Of a DNA stretch of 43,177 nt, positions 26,553 through 35,685 are shown piece by piece. Each line of letters starts with the position of its first letter. The first letter of the stretch is position 1. The stretch lies in assembly GCA_937922155.1 (NCBI GenBank), contig CAKZVL010000002.1, forward strand, positions 1 through 43,177, in the 5' to 3' direction. This DNA comes from an uncultured Paracoccaceae bacterium. GTDB taxonomy: Bacteria; Pseudomonadota; Alphaproteobacteria; Rhodobacterales; Rhodobacteraceae. Both the position numbers and the translations under genes were made by a program. The notes under the pieces were generated by a model that saw only the letters and a list, made by a program, of their open reading frames with translations, was not told where the DNA came from and ran no database searches.

Positions 26553-27436
26553 CCGGACAAAAGCCGCATAAGATCGTCCAGTTGCTCCAATGATTTATAG
26601 TCGAGCGTCAATTTCCCACCTTCGGTTCCAGCACTGTGCTGTATGGCAACCTTCATGCCCAAATGCGCGGACAACTCACGCTCAATTTGAATCGTATCTG
26701 CATCTTTCTCTTGTTTTGTGGATGCCCGACCGGGAGTAGCCTTCGCCTTTGCTTTTGTCAGTTTTTCGGCATCGCGTACTGATAGGCCCTGCTTAACAAT
26801 TCTACGCGCCAACTCACTTGCATCATCATGCCCAACCAAGGCACGCGCATGTCCTGCCGTCAAACGGCCATCCTCTAGCAACTTCAGAACATCCGCAGGC
26901 AAATTCAAAAGCCGCAAGAGATTGGCAATATGGCTACGGCTCTTCCCTAACACTTTCGCCATCTGTTCCTGGGTATGACCAAACTGATCCATCAGGCTCT
27001 GATAGCCCGCCGCTTCATCCACGGGGTTAAGGTCCGCACGCTGAATGTTTTCTATGATCGCGACTTCCAGAACTTCCGTTTCAGTAAATTCGCGGACAAG
27101 CGCTGGAACCTCGTGCAGCTGCGCCATCTGCGCCGCGCGCCAACGCCGCTCACCCGCAACGATCTCAAAAGCATCGTTCTTCCGTGGATCTGGCCGAACG
27201 ATTAGAGGCTGGATAATACCCTTTTCTTTAATCGAAGCTGCAAGCTCTTCTAGTTTTGAGGAATCAAAGCTGCGGCGCGGCTGATTTGGGTTCGCAAAGA
27301 TTTGTCCGATGGGAATAAGCTGATCGGCTTTCGGCGTGACCACTTTATCTGTCTCAGCAGTAGCTGGCTGAATATCTGACATCAACGCTGACAGTCCGCG
27401 ACCCAATCCTTTGTTTTTAATAGGTTTTTTAGACAT
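26546..27436 (-). CDS. parB: Chromosome partitioning protein ParB
   Basis: parS-binding CTP switch that spreads around the origin and partners ParA for chromosome segregation. 296 residues. The N-terminal KGLGRGLSALM is the ParA-stimulating peptide region. The CTP-binding boxes include GERRWRAAQ and ENIQRADLNPVDEA; the helix-turn-helix VLGKSRSHIANLLRLL reads parS; the C-terminal dimerisation domain follows a KAKATPG linker. ATG 27436 has AGAGGT upstream, 8 bases after parA. Confidence 0.97.
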   Translation of the reverse strand: MSKKPIKNKGLGRGLSALMSDIQPATAETDKVVTPKADQLIPIGQIFANPNQPRRSFDSSKLEELAASIKEKGIIQPLIVRPDPRKNDAFEIVAGERRWRAAQMAQLHEVPALVREFTETEVLEVAIIENIQRADLNPVDEAAGYQSLMDQFGHTQEQMAKVLGKSRSHIANLLRLLNLPADVLKLLEDGRLTAGHARALVGHDDASELARRIVKQGLSVRDAEKLTKAKAKATPGRASTKQEKDADTIQIERELSAHLGMKVAIQHSAGTEGGKLTLDYKSLEQLDDLMRLLSGQ

Positions 27437-27444
27437 TTGTACCT

Positions 27445-28239
27445 CTAGGCGCGATTACGATTAAGAATTTCAGAAGCAAGCGCCCGATACGCCATACTGC
27501 CCTTTGACGTGCTGTCATAAAGCAATGCGGGCAAGGCATATGACGGCGCCTCACTCAGACGAACATTGCGCGGAATCACTGTCTTAAAGACAAGGTCCGC
27601 CAAATGCTCTCGTGCATCAGACTCGACCGACTGCGAAAGGTTGTTTCGAACATCAAACATCGTCAGCACAACGCCTTCAATTCGCAACTCAGGGTTTCCA
27701 GTTTCACGGATCGTCCTGATCGTCAGCAGAAGCTGCGACAAACCTTCCAATGCAAAGAATTCTGTTTGCAACGGCACAAGAACGGAATGTGACGCAACTA
27801 AAGCGTTAACCGTCAAAATATTCAACGACGGTGGACAATCTATCAAGATATAGTCTAGGTTCAACGAATCAACCGCAATATCTTGTAACGCGTCCCGCAT
27901 CAAAAAGCTTCGCTTTTCATTAGCGACGAGCTCGATATCAGCAGAGCTTAGGTCAGTTGTCGCTGGCACAATCCATAGATTAGGAACGTCAGACTTGCGG
28001 GCAACTTCTTTCAGGCTCTTTTCTCCGATCAAGAGGTCATAGGTCGTTTCCGTCCGATCCTCAGGGTTTACCCCCAGGCCTGTTGAGGCGTTCCCCTGTG
28101 GGTCCAAATCAATTAGAAGAACGCTCTTTTTTTTCTCCGCCAGCGCCGCAGCAAGGTTGATCGTCGTCGTTGTCTTGCCAACGCCCCCTTTTTGATTGGC
28201 GATGGCAATGATCTTAGTTCGCGCACGTATGCTATTCAT
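27445..28239 (-). CDS. parA: Chromosome partitioning ATPase ParA
   Basis: Deviant Walker-type ATPase that moves ParB-parS complexes. 264 residues. The Walker A box KGGVGKTTT is at 17-25 with signature Lys17; [16 protein letters not shown] and [19 protein letters not shown] follow. The start overlaps rsmG by 8 bases. It belongs to the leftward mnmE-mnmG-rsmG-parA-parB run, the standard chromosomal par locus near the origin. Confidence 0.97.
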   Translation of the reverse strand: MNSIRARTKIIAIANQKGGVGKTTTTINLAAALAEKKKSVLLIDLDPQGNASTGLGVNPEDRTETTYDLLIGEKSLKEVARKSDVPNLWIVPATTDLSSADIELVANEKRSFLMRDALQDIAVDSLNLDYILIDCPPSLNILTVNALVASHSVLVPLQTEFFALEGLSQLLLTIRTIRETGNPELRIEGVVLTMFDVRNNLSQSVESDAREHLADLVFKTVIPRNVRLSEAPSYALPALLYDSTSKGSMAYRALASEILNRNRA

Positions 28240-28858
28240 GTCTTGGGACTACATTCGATATTTCTAGGATCTGTGAACTATTATCGGTCAAGCTTGTCCG
28301 AGCCACAACGTCAAAACTCCAATTTTCTCTCGCTGCATCGATTTCCGCCTGCGCTGTTCGACCTTTCAAAAACCGGAAACACCCCTTAGGTGCAACATGG
28401 TGTTGCGCCAACGGAATAAGCGCGTCAAGCGACGCCAATGCACGAGCGCTTACAATATCAGCACCGATTTCAGGTAAGGATTCAGCCCGCTCTGCATGAA
28501 TGCGACACCCCAAACCCAATCTTGTTGACACCGTGCGAAGAAACGCAGCCTTTCGTAGATCGCTTTCCACAAGATGCATTTCCATCGTTGGTTGAAACTC
28601 CAACCTAAGAATAGCAATCACCAACCCAGGCAGCCCCCCACCACTGCCAAGGTCGGCCCACGATTTGATTGGCTCCGATAGATCGTAAAAGAGCTGGGTA
28701 GAATCCAGAATGTGACGTTGCCACACATCCATCACCGACGCTCGGCTGATCAAATTGATGGACTTGTTCCACTTTAGGATAAGCGCTTCATATTCACGCA
28801 GTCGCTCAAGTGTTTCACGTGAAACAATTAGACCACCGATTAGGGCAACTTCGCTCAA
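28232..28858 (-). CDS. rsmG: 16S rRNA m7G527 methyltransferase RsmG
   Basis: Methylates G527 of 16S rRNA; loss gives low-level streptomycin resistance in other bacteria. 208 residues, with SAM motif [17 protein letters not shown] and NLISR. It appears to start at TTG 28858, overlapping the mnmG stop (TTGA). Residues VSRET are encoded by a perfect parS palindrome at 28811-28826, so this stretch is constrained by ParB binding as well as by coding. Confidence 0.95.
   Translation of the reverse strand: MSEVALIGGLIVSRETLERLREYEALILKWNKSINLISRASVMDVWQRHILDSTQLFYDLSEPIKSWADLGSGGGLPGLVIAILRLEFQPTMEMHLVESDLRKAAFLRTVSTRLGLGCRIHAERAESLPEIGADIVSARALASLDALIPLAQHHVAPKGCFRFLKGRTAQAEIDAARENWSFDVVARTSLTDNSSQILEISNVVPRHE
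28811..28826. promoter_or_regulatory. parS site 1 (inside rsmG)
   Basis: TGTTTCACGTGAAACA, a perfect 16-bp palindrome matching the conserved bacterial parS consensus, lies in the 5' coding part of rsmG, about 5 kb from the proposed origin and 1.4 kb from parB. ParB is expected to load here. Confidence 0.93.
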
Positions 28859-30720
28859 CCCGCGGCTCTTAACTTCTTTAGATGCGCCGACAACACCAGC
28901 AGTGCCGCGGGTGTCATCCCATCAATTTTTGCAGCATGGGCCAAAGTTTCAGGCTTTTTCGAACTCAGCTTTTGTTGAAGTTCATTTGATAACCCACCAA
29001 CCCCTTGATAATTCAGATCTTCGGGAAGGCTCGTTCCTTCATCTCGCTTCAAATCTGCGACATCTTTGGCCTGACGATCTACGTAGTGCTTGTATAGCGC
29101 ATCATTACGCAATTGATCCCGAATTTCTAAATCAATTTCAGCCGTACTTTTCACTAGCAATTCCAATTGCTCAAGCGAAAAATCATGTAAACTCAACGCA
29201 CTATAGGCGCTCCGGCTTGCGGAATCTACGTTGACCGCAACACCCACGCCATTCAACTGCCGTGCAGTTAATGTCACGCTTTCTAGTTCCGCCTGAGCCG
29301 CTCTGAGTGTGTTTATCTTCGACTGATGTGATCTCCAGCGCGCGTCACCAACCAGCCCAACTTCCCGACCCAAGGCGGTCAATCGTTGGTCAGCATTGTC
29401 AGCCCGCAAAGACAACCGGAACTCTGCCCGCGAAGTAAACATGCGATAGGGCTCCGATACCCCGCGCGTCACAAGATCATCAATCATGACACCAATATAG
29501 GAAGAGCTGCGCGAAAACGTCACTGCGGCTCCATCATGTACCTTTCTCGCTGCGTTCACGCCTGCGACTAACCCCTGCGCTGCGGCTTCCTCATACCCGG
29601 TGGTTCCGTTGATCTGCCCTGCTAAATACAAACCGGCGCATTCTTTCAATTCCAACGTCGAACGAAGCGCTCTTGGATCAACATAATCATACTCAATCGC
29701 ATACCCTGGTTGCTGTATAACAGCGTTTTCCAAGCCAACGATCGAATGCACATACTCATCCTGAACCTCGATCGGTAACGAGGTTGAAATACCGTTTGGA
29801 TATACCGTTGAAGTCGTTAACCCTTCTGGCTCAAGAAAGATTTGATGCGAACTCTTATCAGCGAAACGCACAACTTTATCTTCGATAGACGGGCAGTATC
29901 GCGGACCCACACCCTCGATCACTCCGCCATACATCGCTGATTTATCTAGGTTTTCCCGAATGACATCGTGCGTCTTTTCGTTTGTATGGGTAATCCGGCA
30001 AGACACTTGAGGGATCGGCGTTATTTTCGTTTCCACAGAAAAGAACGACGGAATATCATCACCCTTTTGTTCTTCCAGAATATCCCAATTGATCGTCTTT
30101 CCGTCCAATCTAGGTGGTGTTCCGGTTTTCAGCCGCCCCATTGGCAATTCGAAACTGTACATCTGGTCAGCGAGCTCTATCGAAGGTCGATCCCCCATAC
30201 GCCCACCAGAACGTTTTTCATGCCCAATATGAATAGTGCCGTTCAGGAACGTGCCCGTCGTCAGAACAACAGCGCCAGCCATAATTTGGTCATCACCTGC
30301 CAAACCCAATCCCTTTACCGCACCACGGTTCAGTATCAACGAAATAACCTCAGCGGCAATAAACGTCAGGTTTTCATAACCTTGAACGTATTCACCAATG
30401 AATTTTTGATAAAGCGCACGATCAATCTGCGCCCGTGGCCCCCGAACCGCAGGGCCTTTTTTTCTATTCAGCAACCGAAACTGGATGGCAGCGGCATCCG
30501 CACCGCGACCCATAACACCATCAAGCGCATCAATCTCGCGCACAAGGTGCCCTTTACCAAGACCACCAATAGCCGGATTACACGACATAACCCCCAGATT
30601 GCTGCTATCAAACGAAACCAGTGCGGTATTCGCGCCTGCTCGCGCCGATGCCAGTGCTGCTTCAACACCTGCATGCCCCGCTCCAACGACGATAACGTCA
30701 AATTGTTTCACGTGAAACAC
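28855..30720 (-). CDS. mnmG: tRNA uridine-34 modification protein MnmG (GidA)
   Basis: FAD-dependent partner of MnmE that installs the carboxymethylaminomethyl group on wobble U34. 621 residues. FAD dinucleotide motif [12 protein letters not shown] near 10-21; [19 protein letters not shown]-type signature in [20 protein letters not shown], and [16 protein letters not shown] near the FAD site. The start is GTG 30720, two bases after the mnmE stop, and the first six codons (MFHVKQ) are written by a parS palindrome. Confidence 0.97.
   Translation of the reverse strand: MFHVKQFDVIVVGAGHAGVEAALASARAGANTALVSFDSSNLGVMSCNPAIGGLGKGHLVREIDALDGVMGRGADAAAIQFRLLNRKKGPAVRGPRAQIDRALYQKFIGEYVQGYENLTFIAAEVISLILNRGAVKGLGLAGDDQIMAGAVVLTTGTFLNGTIHIGHEKRSGGRMGDRPSIELADQMYSFELPMGRLKTGTPPRLDGKTINWDILEEQKGDDIPSFFSVETKITPIPQVSCRITHTNEKTHDVIRENLDKSAMYGGVIEGVGPRYCPSIEDKVVRFADKSSHQIFLEPEGLTTSTVYPNGISTSLPIEVQDEYVHSIVGLENAVIQQPGYAIEYDYVDPRALRSTLELKECAGLYLAGQINGTTGYEEAAAQGLVAGVNAARKVHDGAAVTFSRSSSYIGVMIDDLVTRGVSEPYRMFTSRAEFRLSLRADNADQRLTALGREVGLVGDARWRSHQSKINTLRAAQAELESVTLTARQLNGVGVAVNVDSASRSAYSALSLHDFSLEQLELLVKSTAEIDLEIRDQLRNDALYKHYVDRQAKDVADLKRDEGTSLPEDLNYQGVGGLSNELQQKLSSKKPETLAHAAKIDGMTPAALLVLSAHLKKLRAAG
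30704..30719. promoter_or_regulatory. parS site 2 (across the mnmG start)
   Basis: A second exact copy of TGTTTCACGTGAAACA overlaps the mnmG start codon and encodes its first residues. It lies about 1.9 kb from site 1 and 3.2 kb from the proposed origin. ParB bound here would cover the start of mnmG. Confidence 0.93.
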
Positions 30721-30722
30721 CC

Positions 30723-32000
30723 CTACTTTCCAATACAGAAACTTGAAAAGATCTCATCAAGCAAGTTTTCGACATCCACACGCCCAACAATAGAATCGAC
30801 CGATATCAATGCGGCTCTCAAATCCGCCGCGACAATATCAAGCCCAACGTCGTTTTCCAACGCCTGCTTCGCATTCTCCAGAAAACCAAGGGATTCCACC
30901 ATTGCCGCCTTATGACGTATACGGATGGCAAGTCCAGCGCCAGCCGACAGCGCATCAAATCGATCAATGAGCACATTCAACAACTCATCAATGCCTTCTC
31001 CTGTATTGCCAGAGATTGCAAACCCTTCACTGGCCCCTAGATCAGCCTTTCCAGCCGCAACAACGTCGCCCTCAACCGGGGTAAGCTCAATATTCAGCGC
31101 ATTGTCAGTTAAAAATAGCCGAACATCAGCCCCTCGTGCCCGTTCAAGGGCTAGATCAATCCCAAGCTGCTCTACACAATCGTCAGCATTCCGTATCCCA
31201 GCAGTATCCAACAGTGTAACAGCGTACCCGCCAATATTCATTCGAACTTCGATTACATCACGTGTTGTTCCCGGCATATCCGACGTAATCGCCGCAGGTC
31301 GCCCCGCAAGATGGTTGAGGAGCGTTGATTTCCCAGCGTTAGGCGGTCCAACAATTGCCACCTCAAACCCATCTCGGATCCGTTCAGAGGCCCGTGCACC
31401 ACTCACCTGTTCCTGCATCCCCCGTGCAACACCATTCAACAGCTCCTGAACCTCTGGCGTGACATCCTCTGGGACATCCTCATCGGCGAAATCAATCGTT
31501 GCCTCGATCAAGGCCGCACATCTAATCAACATACTGCGCCACTGCTCGGCTAGCTCACCCAATGATCCAGAAAAAACACGCATCGCTTGTCGGTGTTGCG
31601 ATTCCGTTTCGGCATCTATCAAATCGGCAAGGCCTTCGACCTGCGCCAAATCAAGTCGTCCGTTTTCTAATGCACGGCGCGTAAATTCACCGGCATCTGC
31701 CATCCTTAGACCATCAACACCGCTTAGAAATCCAAGAATGCGCGCGACGATTGCTGTACTGCCATGCAGGTGAAGTTCGACCACCGCGTCGCCCGTAAAG
31801 CTGCGCCCAGCCTCGAAATTCAAAATCAGCGCTTCATCCAACAGTTCCTGTGTCTGAGGATCAATCAATTGCCGAACACCCCGAACACGCGGAACATCAC
31901 AAAGCCGACCAACCACAGCAACAGCCTGCGGCCCGGAAATGCGGATCACAGCAACCCCCGCGCGGCCAGGCGCAGTAGCAAGAGCAAAAATTGTATCCAT
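30723..32000 (-). CDS. mnmE: tRNA modification GTPase MnmE
   Basis: GTPase partner of MnmG in wobble-uridine modification. 425 residues. The N-terminal tetrahydrofolate-binding dimer domain is followed by an inserted G domain: P-loop GPPNAGKST near 217, switch [10 protein letters not shown] and DTAG. The C-terminus ends in the conserved F-C-I-G-K motif with the catalytic-domain cysteine. ATG 32000 has only a modest ribosome site. It follows rho by 29 bases, with a palindrome between. Confidence 0.97.
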   Translation of the reverse strand: MDTIFALATAPGRAGVAVIRISGPQAVAVVGRLCDVPRVRGVRQLIDPQTQELLDEALILNFEAGRSFTGDAVVELHLHGSTAIVARILGFLSGVDGLRMADAGEFTRRALENGRLDLAQVEGLADLIDAETESQHRQAMRVFSGSLGELAEQWRSMLIRCAALIEATIDFADEDVPEDVTPEVQELLNGVARGMQEQVSGARASERIRDGFEVAIVGPPNAGKSTLLNHLAGRPAAITSDMPGTTRDVIEVRMNIGGYAVTLLDTAGIRNADDCVEQLGIDLALERARGADVRLFLTDNALNIELTPVEGDVVAAGKADLGASEGFAISGNTGEGIDELLNVLIDRFDALSAGAGLAIRIRHKAAMVESLGFLENAKQALENDVGLDIVAADLRAALISVDSIVGRVDVENLLDEIFSSFCIGK

Positions 32001-32009
32001 ATCTAACCC

Positions 32010-32025
32010 ATTGTTTTAAAACAAT
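32010..32025. repeat. 16-bp AT-rich palindrome between rho and mnmE
   Basis: ATTGTTTTAAAACAAT reads the same on both strands and fills most of the 29-base gap between the rho stop and mnmE start. It could be a protein-binding site or a weak RNA hairpin setting relative expression of the two genes. Confidence 0.5.
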
Positions 32026-32029
32026 AAGT

Positions 32030-33304
32030 TTAGGTATTCATTGAATCAAAGAAATCCGAATTGGTCTTTGTTTGTTTCAATTTCCCAATCAAAAATTCAA
32101 TCGCATCGGTCGTACCCATCGGGTTCAAAATCCGACGCAGCACATAGGTCTTTTGTAGATCGACCTTATCAACCAACAACTCTTCTTTCCGAGTTCCAGA
32201 TTTCAGAATGTCCATCGCAGGGAACACCCGCTTATCCGCAACCTTACGATCCAGGACGATTTCAGAGTTACCAGTCCCCTTAAATTCTTCAAAGATGACC
32301 TCGTCCATCCGCGAACCCGTATCAATCAACGCCGTTGCAATGATGGTCAATGATCCACCTTCTTCAATGTTACGTGCCGCACCAAAGAACCTCTTGGGGC
32401 GTTGCAGCGCGTTTGCATCCACACCACCCGTTAAAACCTTACCAGACGATGGCACCGTCGTGTTAAACGCACGGCCCAGTCGCGTGATTGAATCAAGCAA
32501 AATAACAACATCCCGTTTATGTTCGACAAGTCGCTTCGCCTTCTCAATCACCATTTCAGACACTGCAACGTGGCGAGAGGCCGGTTCATCGAAGGTTGAT
32601 GAAACCACTTCACCTTTCACCGAACGCTGCATGTCCGTCACTTCCTCAGGACGTTCATCAATCAACAAAACGATCAAATAACATTCTGGATGGTTCTTAC
32701 CGATCGAGTTTGCGATATTTTGCAACAACACCGTTTTACCGGTCCGTGGTGGCGCCACGATCAAAGAACGCTGACCCTTACCAATCGGTGAAACAAGATC
32801 AATAATGCGTGCAGACCGATCTTTGGTCGTCGCATCATTCTCAATCTCCATCTGCAAACGCTCATCTGGATACAGCGGCGTCAGGTTATCGAAGGCAACC
32901 TTGTGCTTTGCTTTTTCTGGCTCTTCAAAGTTGATTTGTTCAACCGTGACCAACGCAAAATATCGCTCCGCATTTTGTGGCTCCTTAATAACACCCGAAA
33001 CCGTATCACCCGTGCGCAGTGAATATTTACGGATCATATCGGGAGAGACATAAATATCATCCGGGCCGGGCAAATAGTTCGCCTCTGGTGAACGCAAGAA
33101 ACCAAACCCGTCCTGAACCACTTCCAAGACGCCGTCACCGCCGATAACCCATTCTTCGTCCGCGCGTTCTTTCAAAATGGCGAACATCATATCGCCTTTT
33201 CGCATAGTCGATGCGTTCTCGACTTCCAACTCCTCCGCGAGGGACAACAGATCTTTTGGGCTTTGGGCCTTCAAATCGGCAAGATTCAGACGGTGTTCAG
33301 ACAT
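32030..33304 (-). CDS. rho: Transcription termination factor Rho
   Basis: Hexameric RNA-dependent ATPase that ends transcription. 424 residues from ATG 33304. The N-terminal RNA-binding domain starts [21 protein letters not shown]; the primary RNA site includes GFGFLRS; Walker A is APPRTGKT, Walker [15 protein letters not shown]. An in-frame ATG at 33328 adds eight residues; neither start has a clear ribosome site. The 104-base leader holds a small hairpin. It heads the leftward replication/segregation operon run and follows hemJ. Confidence 0.96.
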   Translation of the reverse strand: MSEHRLNLADLKAQSPKDLLSLAEELEVENASTMRKGDMMFAILKERADEEWVIGGDGVLEVVQDGFGFLRSPEANYLPGPDDIYVSPDMIRKYSLRTGDTVSGVIKEPQNAERYFALVTVEQINFEEPEKAKHKVAFDNLTPLYPDERLQMEIENDATTKDRSARIIDLVSPIGKGQRSLIVAPPRTGKTVLLQNIANSIGKNHPECYLIVLLIDERPEEVTDMQRSVKGEVVSSTFDEPASRHVAVSEMVIEKAKRLVEHKRDVVILLDSITRLGRAFNTTVPSSGKVLTGGVDANALQRPKRFFGAARNIEEGGSLTIIATALIDTGSRMDEVIFEEFKGTGNSEIVLDRKVADKRVFPAMDILKSGTRKEELLVDKVDLQKTYVLRRILNPMGTTDAIEFLIGKLKQTKTNSDFFDSMNT

Positions 33305-33373
33305 GATAATACAGACGCTACGCGCCATCCTGTTATTTTATATGATAGATGCACACCCGAATGGGGGCAGCCT

Positions 33374-33390
33374 TGTCCTAGTCGAGGACA
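33374..33390 (-). repeat. Hairpin in the hemJ-rho gap
   Basis: TGTCCT and AGGACA form a 6-bp stem with a 5-base loop, 18 bases after the hemJ stop. There is no T-run. It could mark the hemJ transcript end or be part of a rho leader; rho leaders are known autoregulatory sites in other bacteria. Confidence 0.35.
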
Positions 33391-33408
33391 TACCCCGAGT
33401 CAAATCAA

Positions 33409-33855
33409 TCAAAACGGTCTCACAACCACCGCAACAACAATCAAAACCATCAAAAGGGTCGGAACCTCATTTGCCAAACGATATGCGCGACCGCTAAATT
33501 CGTTCGTGCCAGCCACAAACGCCTTTAGTCTGGCAGACAACCATCCATGAAACCCTGTCATTGCGAAAACCGATAACAGCTTTACCCAACCCCACCCGGC
33601 TGCAAAATCAAGACCGCCCATCGAAATCAAAAGAAGTCCAAACAACCAGCTCGCTATCATTGCCGGGTTCATGATCAGCTTCAAAAGCTTCCGCTCCATA
33701 ACCTGAAACGTTTGATCCAGCTCCGATCCATCTTTCGCACGCTCAACATGATAAACAAAAAGCCGTGGTAGATAAAACAACCCAGCCATCCAGGCAATCA
33801 ACGAAATGATATGCCCTGCCTTTATCCAATCGTAGTATGGTAACAGCCAGTCCAT
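33409..33855 (-). CDS. hemJ: Protoporphyrinogen IX oxidase HemJ
   Basis: Inner-membrane enzyme oxidising protoporphyrinogen IX, the step before ferrochelatase. 148 residues with about four hydrophobic helices and conserved His15 (YDWIKAGHIISLIAWMAGLFYLPRLFVYH read in parts), plus NPAMIASW and the C-terminal RLANEVPTLLM. ATG 33855 has GAGGGGG upstream. In Caulobacter hemE flanks the origin; here hemJ occupies the gene position next to the proposed oriC. Confidence 0.95.
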   Translation of the reverse strand: MDWLLPYYDWIKAGHIISLIAWMAGLFYLPRLFVYHVERAKDGSELDQTFQVMERKLLKLIMNPAMIASWLFGLLLISMGGLDFAAGWGWVKLLSVFAMTGFHGWLSARLKAFVAGTNEFSGRAYRLANEVPTLLMVLIVVAVVVRPF

Positions 33856-33937
33856 CTTAGCCCCCTCATGGTCCGACTAACTAATAATAAATGATTAAAG
33901 AAAGAAAGATGATGTTGTTTGTAGGGGAGCTCGAATC

Positions 33938-33946
33938 TGTGGATCA
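33938..33946 (-). promoter_or_regulatory. DnaA box, G-box type
   Basis: The minus strand reads TGATCCACA, one base from the classic box and identical to the moderate-affinity G-box described at the Caulobacter origin. A GAATC methylation site abuts it. Confidence 0.65.
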
Positions 33947-33962
33947 AAATCGGTCCATAGCA

Positions 33963-33971
33963 TTATCCACA
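33963..33971 (+). promoter_or_regulatory. DnaA box, perfect
   Basis: TTATCCACA, exact consensus, 16 bases from the inverted G-box-type site. Confidence 0.75.
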
Positions 33972-34010
33972 GGCCAAAATCATGTAAACTTCCCGAACAA
34001 ATTCACTGTA

Positions 34011-34052
34011 ACGTATTTTTTTCATTTAAAATCATAGATTTATTGGATAAGA
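34011..34052. other. AT-rich block, candidate unwinding element
   Basis: A run of almost only A and T between the DnaA boxes (ATTTTTTTCATTTAAAATCA and following). It ends in ATTGGATAA at 34042-34050, an imperfect DnaA box on the minus strand. This is the most AT-rich part of the gap. Confidence 0.5.
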
Positions 34053-34247
34053 ATTGTGGCAAAACTAAGGCAGCCCGATCTTGACTCTGGTTTCCAGATG
34101 GAACCATCCACAGTCGAAGTTTTCCAAGTTAACAGAGTATGAATGAAGCTGAGATCTACTATTGCACACAGGACAATTTGGGTAAGGTGGCAAAAGCAAT
34201 TTAACCCACCATCACCCCACAAAAGGACTCAGACTTTGTCCCATAGT

Positions 34248-34256
34248 TTATCCACA
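34248..34256 (+). promoter_or_regulatory. DnaA box touching the maf start codon
   Basis: TTATCCACA, exact consensus; its final A is the first base of the maf ATG. DnaA bound here would block initiation near maf, or the box may simply be the right edge of oriC. Confidence 0.7.
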
Positions 34257-34855
34257 TGACAGATCGAATCGTTCTTGCGTCATCTTCTACGATTCGTGCC
34301 CAAATGTTGCATGCGGCGGGCGTTGATTTTACAACAACCGTCCCACGCGTGGATGAAGAAACGATTAAGCGCTCCTTAGAAGCGGAGCAAGCATCAGCCC
34401 GTGACATCGCGGACGCCCTAGCAGAAATGAAATCGCAGAAAGGATCGCAGAAAGAACCCGACGCATTGGTCATCGGTTGCGATCAAATTCTAGAGCTTGA
34501 TCGAACACTACAATCAAAACCAACGTCACCCTTAGATGCCAAGGCAAAACTGATGGATATGTCAGGCAAAACCCACGCCCTCTTGTCCGCCGCTGTCATC
34601 TATCAGAACGGAAAACCGCTTTGGCGCCACGTGGGCAGGGCCCGACTGGCAATGCACAACCTTACGCAAAACTACATCGACGATTACGTCGATCGCAATT
34701 GGGAAGAGATCCGCCACTGCGTCGGTTGCTACCAAATCGAAGCAGAAGGCGTGCGGCTTTTCAGTCGCATCGACGGAGATCATTTCACCATTCAGGGTAT
34801 GCCCCTGTTAGAACTCTTGTCATATCTTGCTTTGCGCGGAACATTACCAAGATGA
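34256..34855 (+). CDS. Maf-family nucleotide pyrophosphatase
   Basis: Hydrolyses non-canonical or modified NTPs (dTTP/UTP/m7GTP-type activities are known in the family). 199 residues. The N-terminal signature ASSSTIRAQML, the VDE acidic patch, GCDQIL and the Gln/Lys-rich middle are present. No ribosome site precedes ATG 34256, where a DnaA box abuts instead, so leaderless or weak initiation is likely. It is the first gene of the rightward maf-aroE-coaE-dnaQ operon, overlapping aroE by 4 bases. Confidence 0.92.
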   Translation: MTDRIVLASSSTIRAQMLHAAGVDFTTTVPRVDEETIKRSLEAEQASARDIADALAEMKSQKGSQKEPDALVIGCDQILELDRTLQSKPTSPLDAKAKLMDMSGKTHALLSAAVIYQNGKPLWRHVGRARLAMHNLTQNYIDDYVDRNWEEIRHCVGCYQIEAEGVRLFSRIDGDHFTIQGMPLLELLSYLALRGTLPR

Positions 34856-35685
34856 CAAAACCAAATATTCCATTGGCAGGGGTGATCGGCGATCCCATCA
34901 GCCATTCTCTTTCTCCACGACTGCACGGCTACTGGCTAAAGCACAACGCAGTTGCAGGGCACTATGTCCCGATGCACATCCGCGAACGAGACTTAGAAGG
35001 CGTCTTGCGACAAATGCCCAAAATGGGGTTTCGCGGTGTGAACGTAACACTGCCCCACAAGGTCAACGTTCTTAAACTGGCGGATCAGGCCACAGACCGT
35101 GCGATCCTGATCGGCGCCGCCAATACACTTACCTTCCGTGACGACGGCAGCATGTTCGCAGACAATACGGACGGTTACGGTTTTATAGAAAATCTCCGCC
35201 AATCAGCCCCAGATTGGGATCCAAAGGCCGGACCAGCAGCAATCCTTGGGGCAGGCGGGGCCGCGCGGGCCATTATCGTTGCTCTAGCAGATGCAGGGGT
35301 GCCGGAAATCCACCTCTCAAACCGCACAAGGCCCAAGGCCGAAGCATTGCGCGCGGAATTCGGCCCAAAGATAAAGGTCGTCGATTGGGTGCAGGCTGGA
35401 AATATGTTGGATGACGCAAGAACCGTCATCAACACAACCTCTTTGGGAATGACGGGCCAGCAGGAATTACGCGTACCACTTGACGGATTGCACAAAGACG
35501 CTGTTGTGTCCGACCTCGTTTATACCCCACTCGAAACATCCTTTCTTGCACAAGCCAAAGCCAAAGGATGCCGCACTGTCGACGGCCTAGGTATGTTGCT
35601 CCACCAAGGCGTTCCAGGTTTTGAACGTTGGTTTGGAAAGCGACCTAAAGTGGATGAAGAATTAAGAAAGTTCATGCTGCGATGA
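34852..35685 (+). CDS. aroE: Shikimate 5-dehydrogenase
   Basis: NADPH-dependent reduction of dehydroshikimate in aromatic amino acid synthesis. 277 residues from ATG 34852 (overlapping the maf stop, ATGA). Substrate site HSLSPRLHGYWL (about 17-28), catalytic NVTLPHK, and nucleotide-binding GAGGAARAI with NRTRPKAE following. A longer frame inside maf is not used. It overlaps coaE by 4 bases. Confidence 0.96.
   Translation: MTKPNIPLAGVIGDPISHSLSPRLHGYWLKHNAVAGHYVPMHIRERDLEGVLRQMPKMGFRGVNVTLPHKVNVLKLADQATDRAILIGAANTLTFRDDGSMFADNTDGYGFIENLRQSAPDWDPKAGPAAILGAGGAARAIIVALADAGVPEIHLSNRTRPKAEALRAEFGPKIKVVDWVQAGNMLDDARTVINTTSLGMTGQQELRVPLDGLHKDAVVSDLVYTPLETSFLAQAKAKGCRTVDGLGMLLHQGVPGFERWFGKRPKVDEELRKFMLR

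Larger units (their letters stand above)
33856..34255. other. Probable chromosomal replication origin (oriC)
   Basis: The only gene-free stretch over 300 bases. It contains exact DnaA boxes TTATCCACA at 33963-33971 and 34248-34256, a TGATCCACA box (minus strand) at 33938-33946, weaker boxes at 34042-34050 and 34104-34112, and an AT-rich block around 34011-34052 that could unwind. Three GANTC sites (33933, 34083, 34226) suit CcrM methylation. Genes on both sides read away from it, and parAB plus two parS sites lie within 7.5 kb. The maf-aroE-coaE-dnaQ flank is the one seen beside Caulobacter Cori. No convincing paired CtrA site (TTAA-N7-TTAA) was found. Confidence 0.8.

Noticed and set aside
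29968-30915. 315-codon rightward open frame over mnmG and mnmE
   Set aside because: It lies antisense to two unmistakable genes, lacks any family pattern and is rich in Arg/Asn/Thr as expected of a shadow frame.
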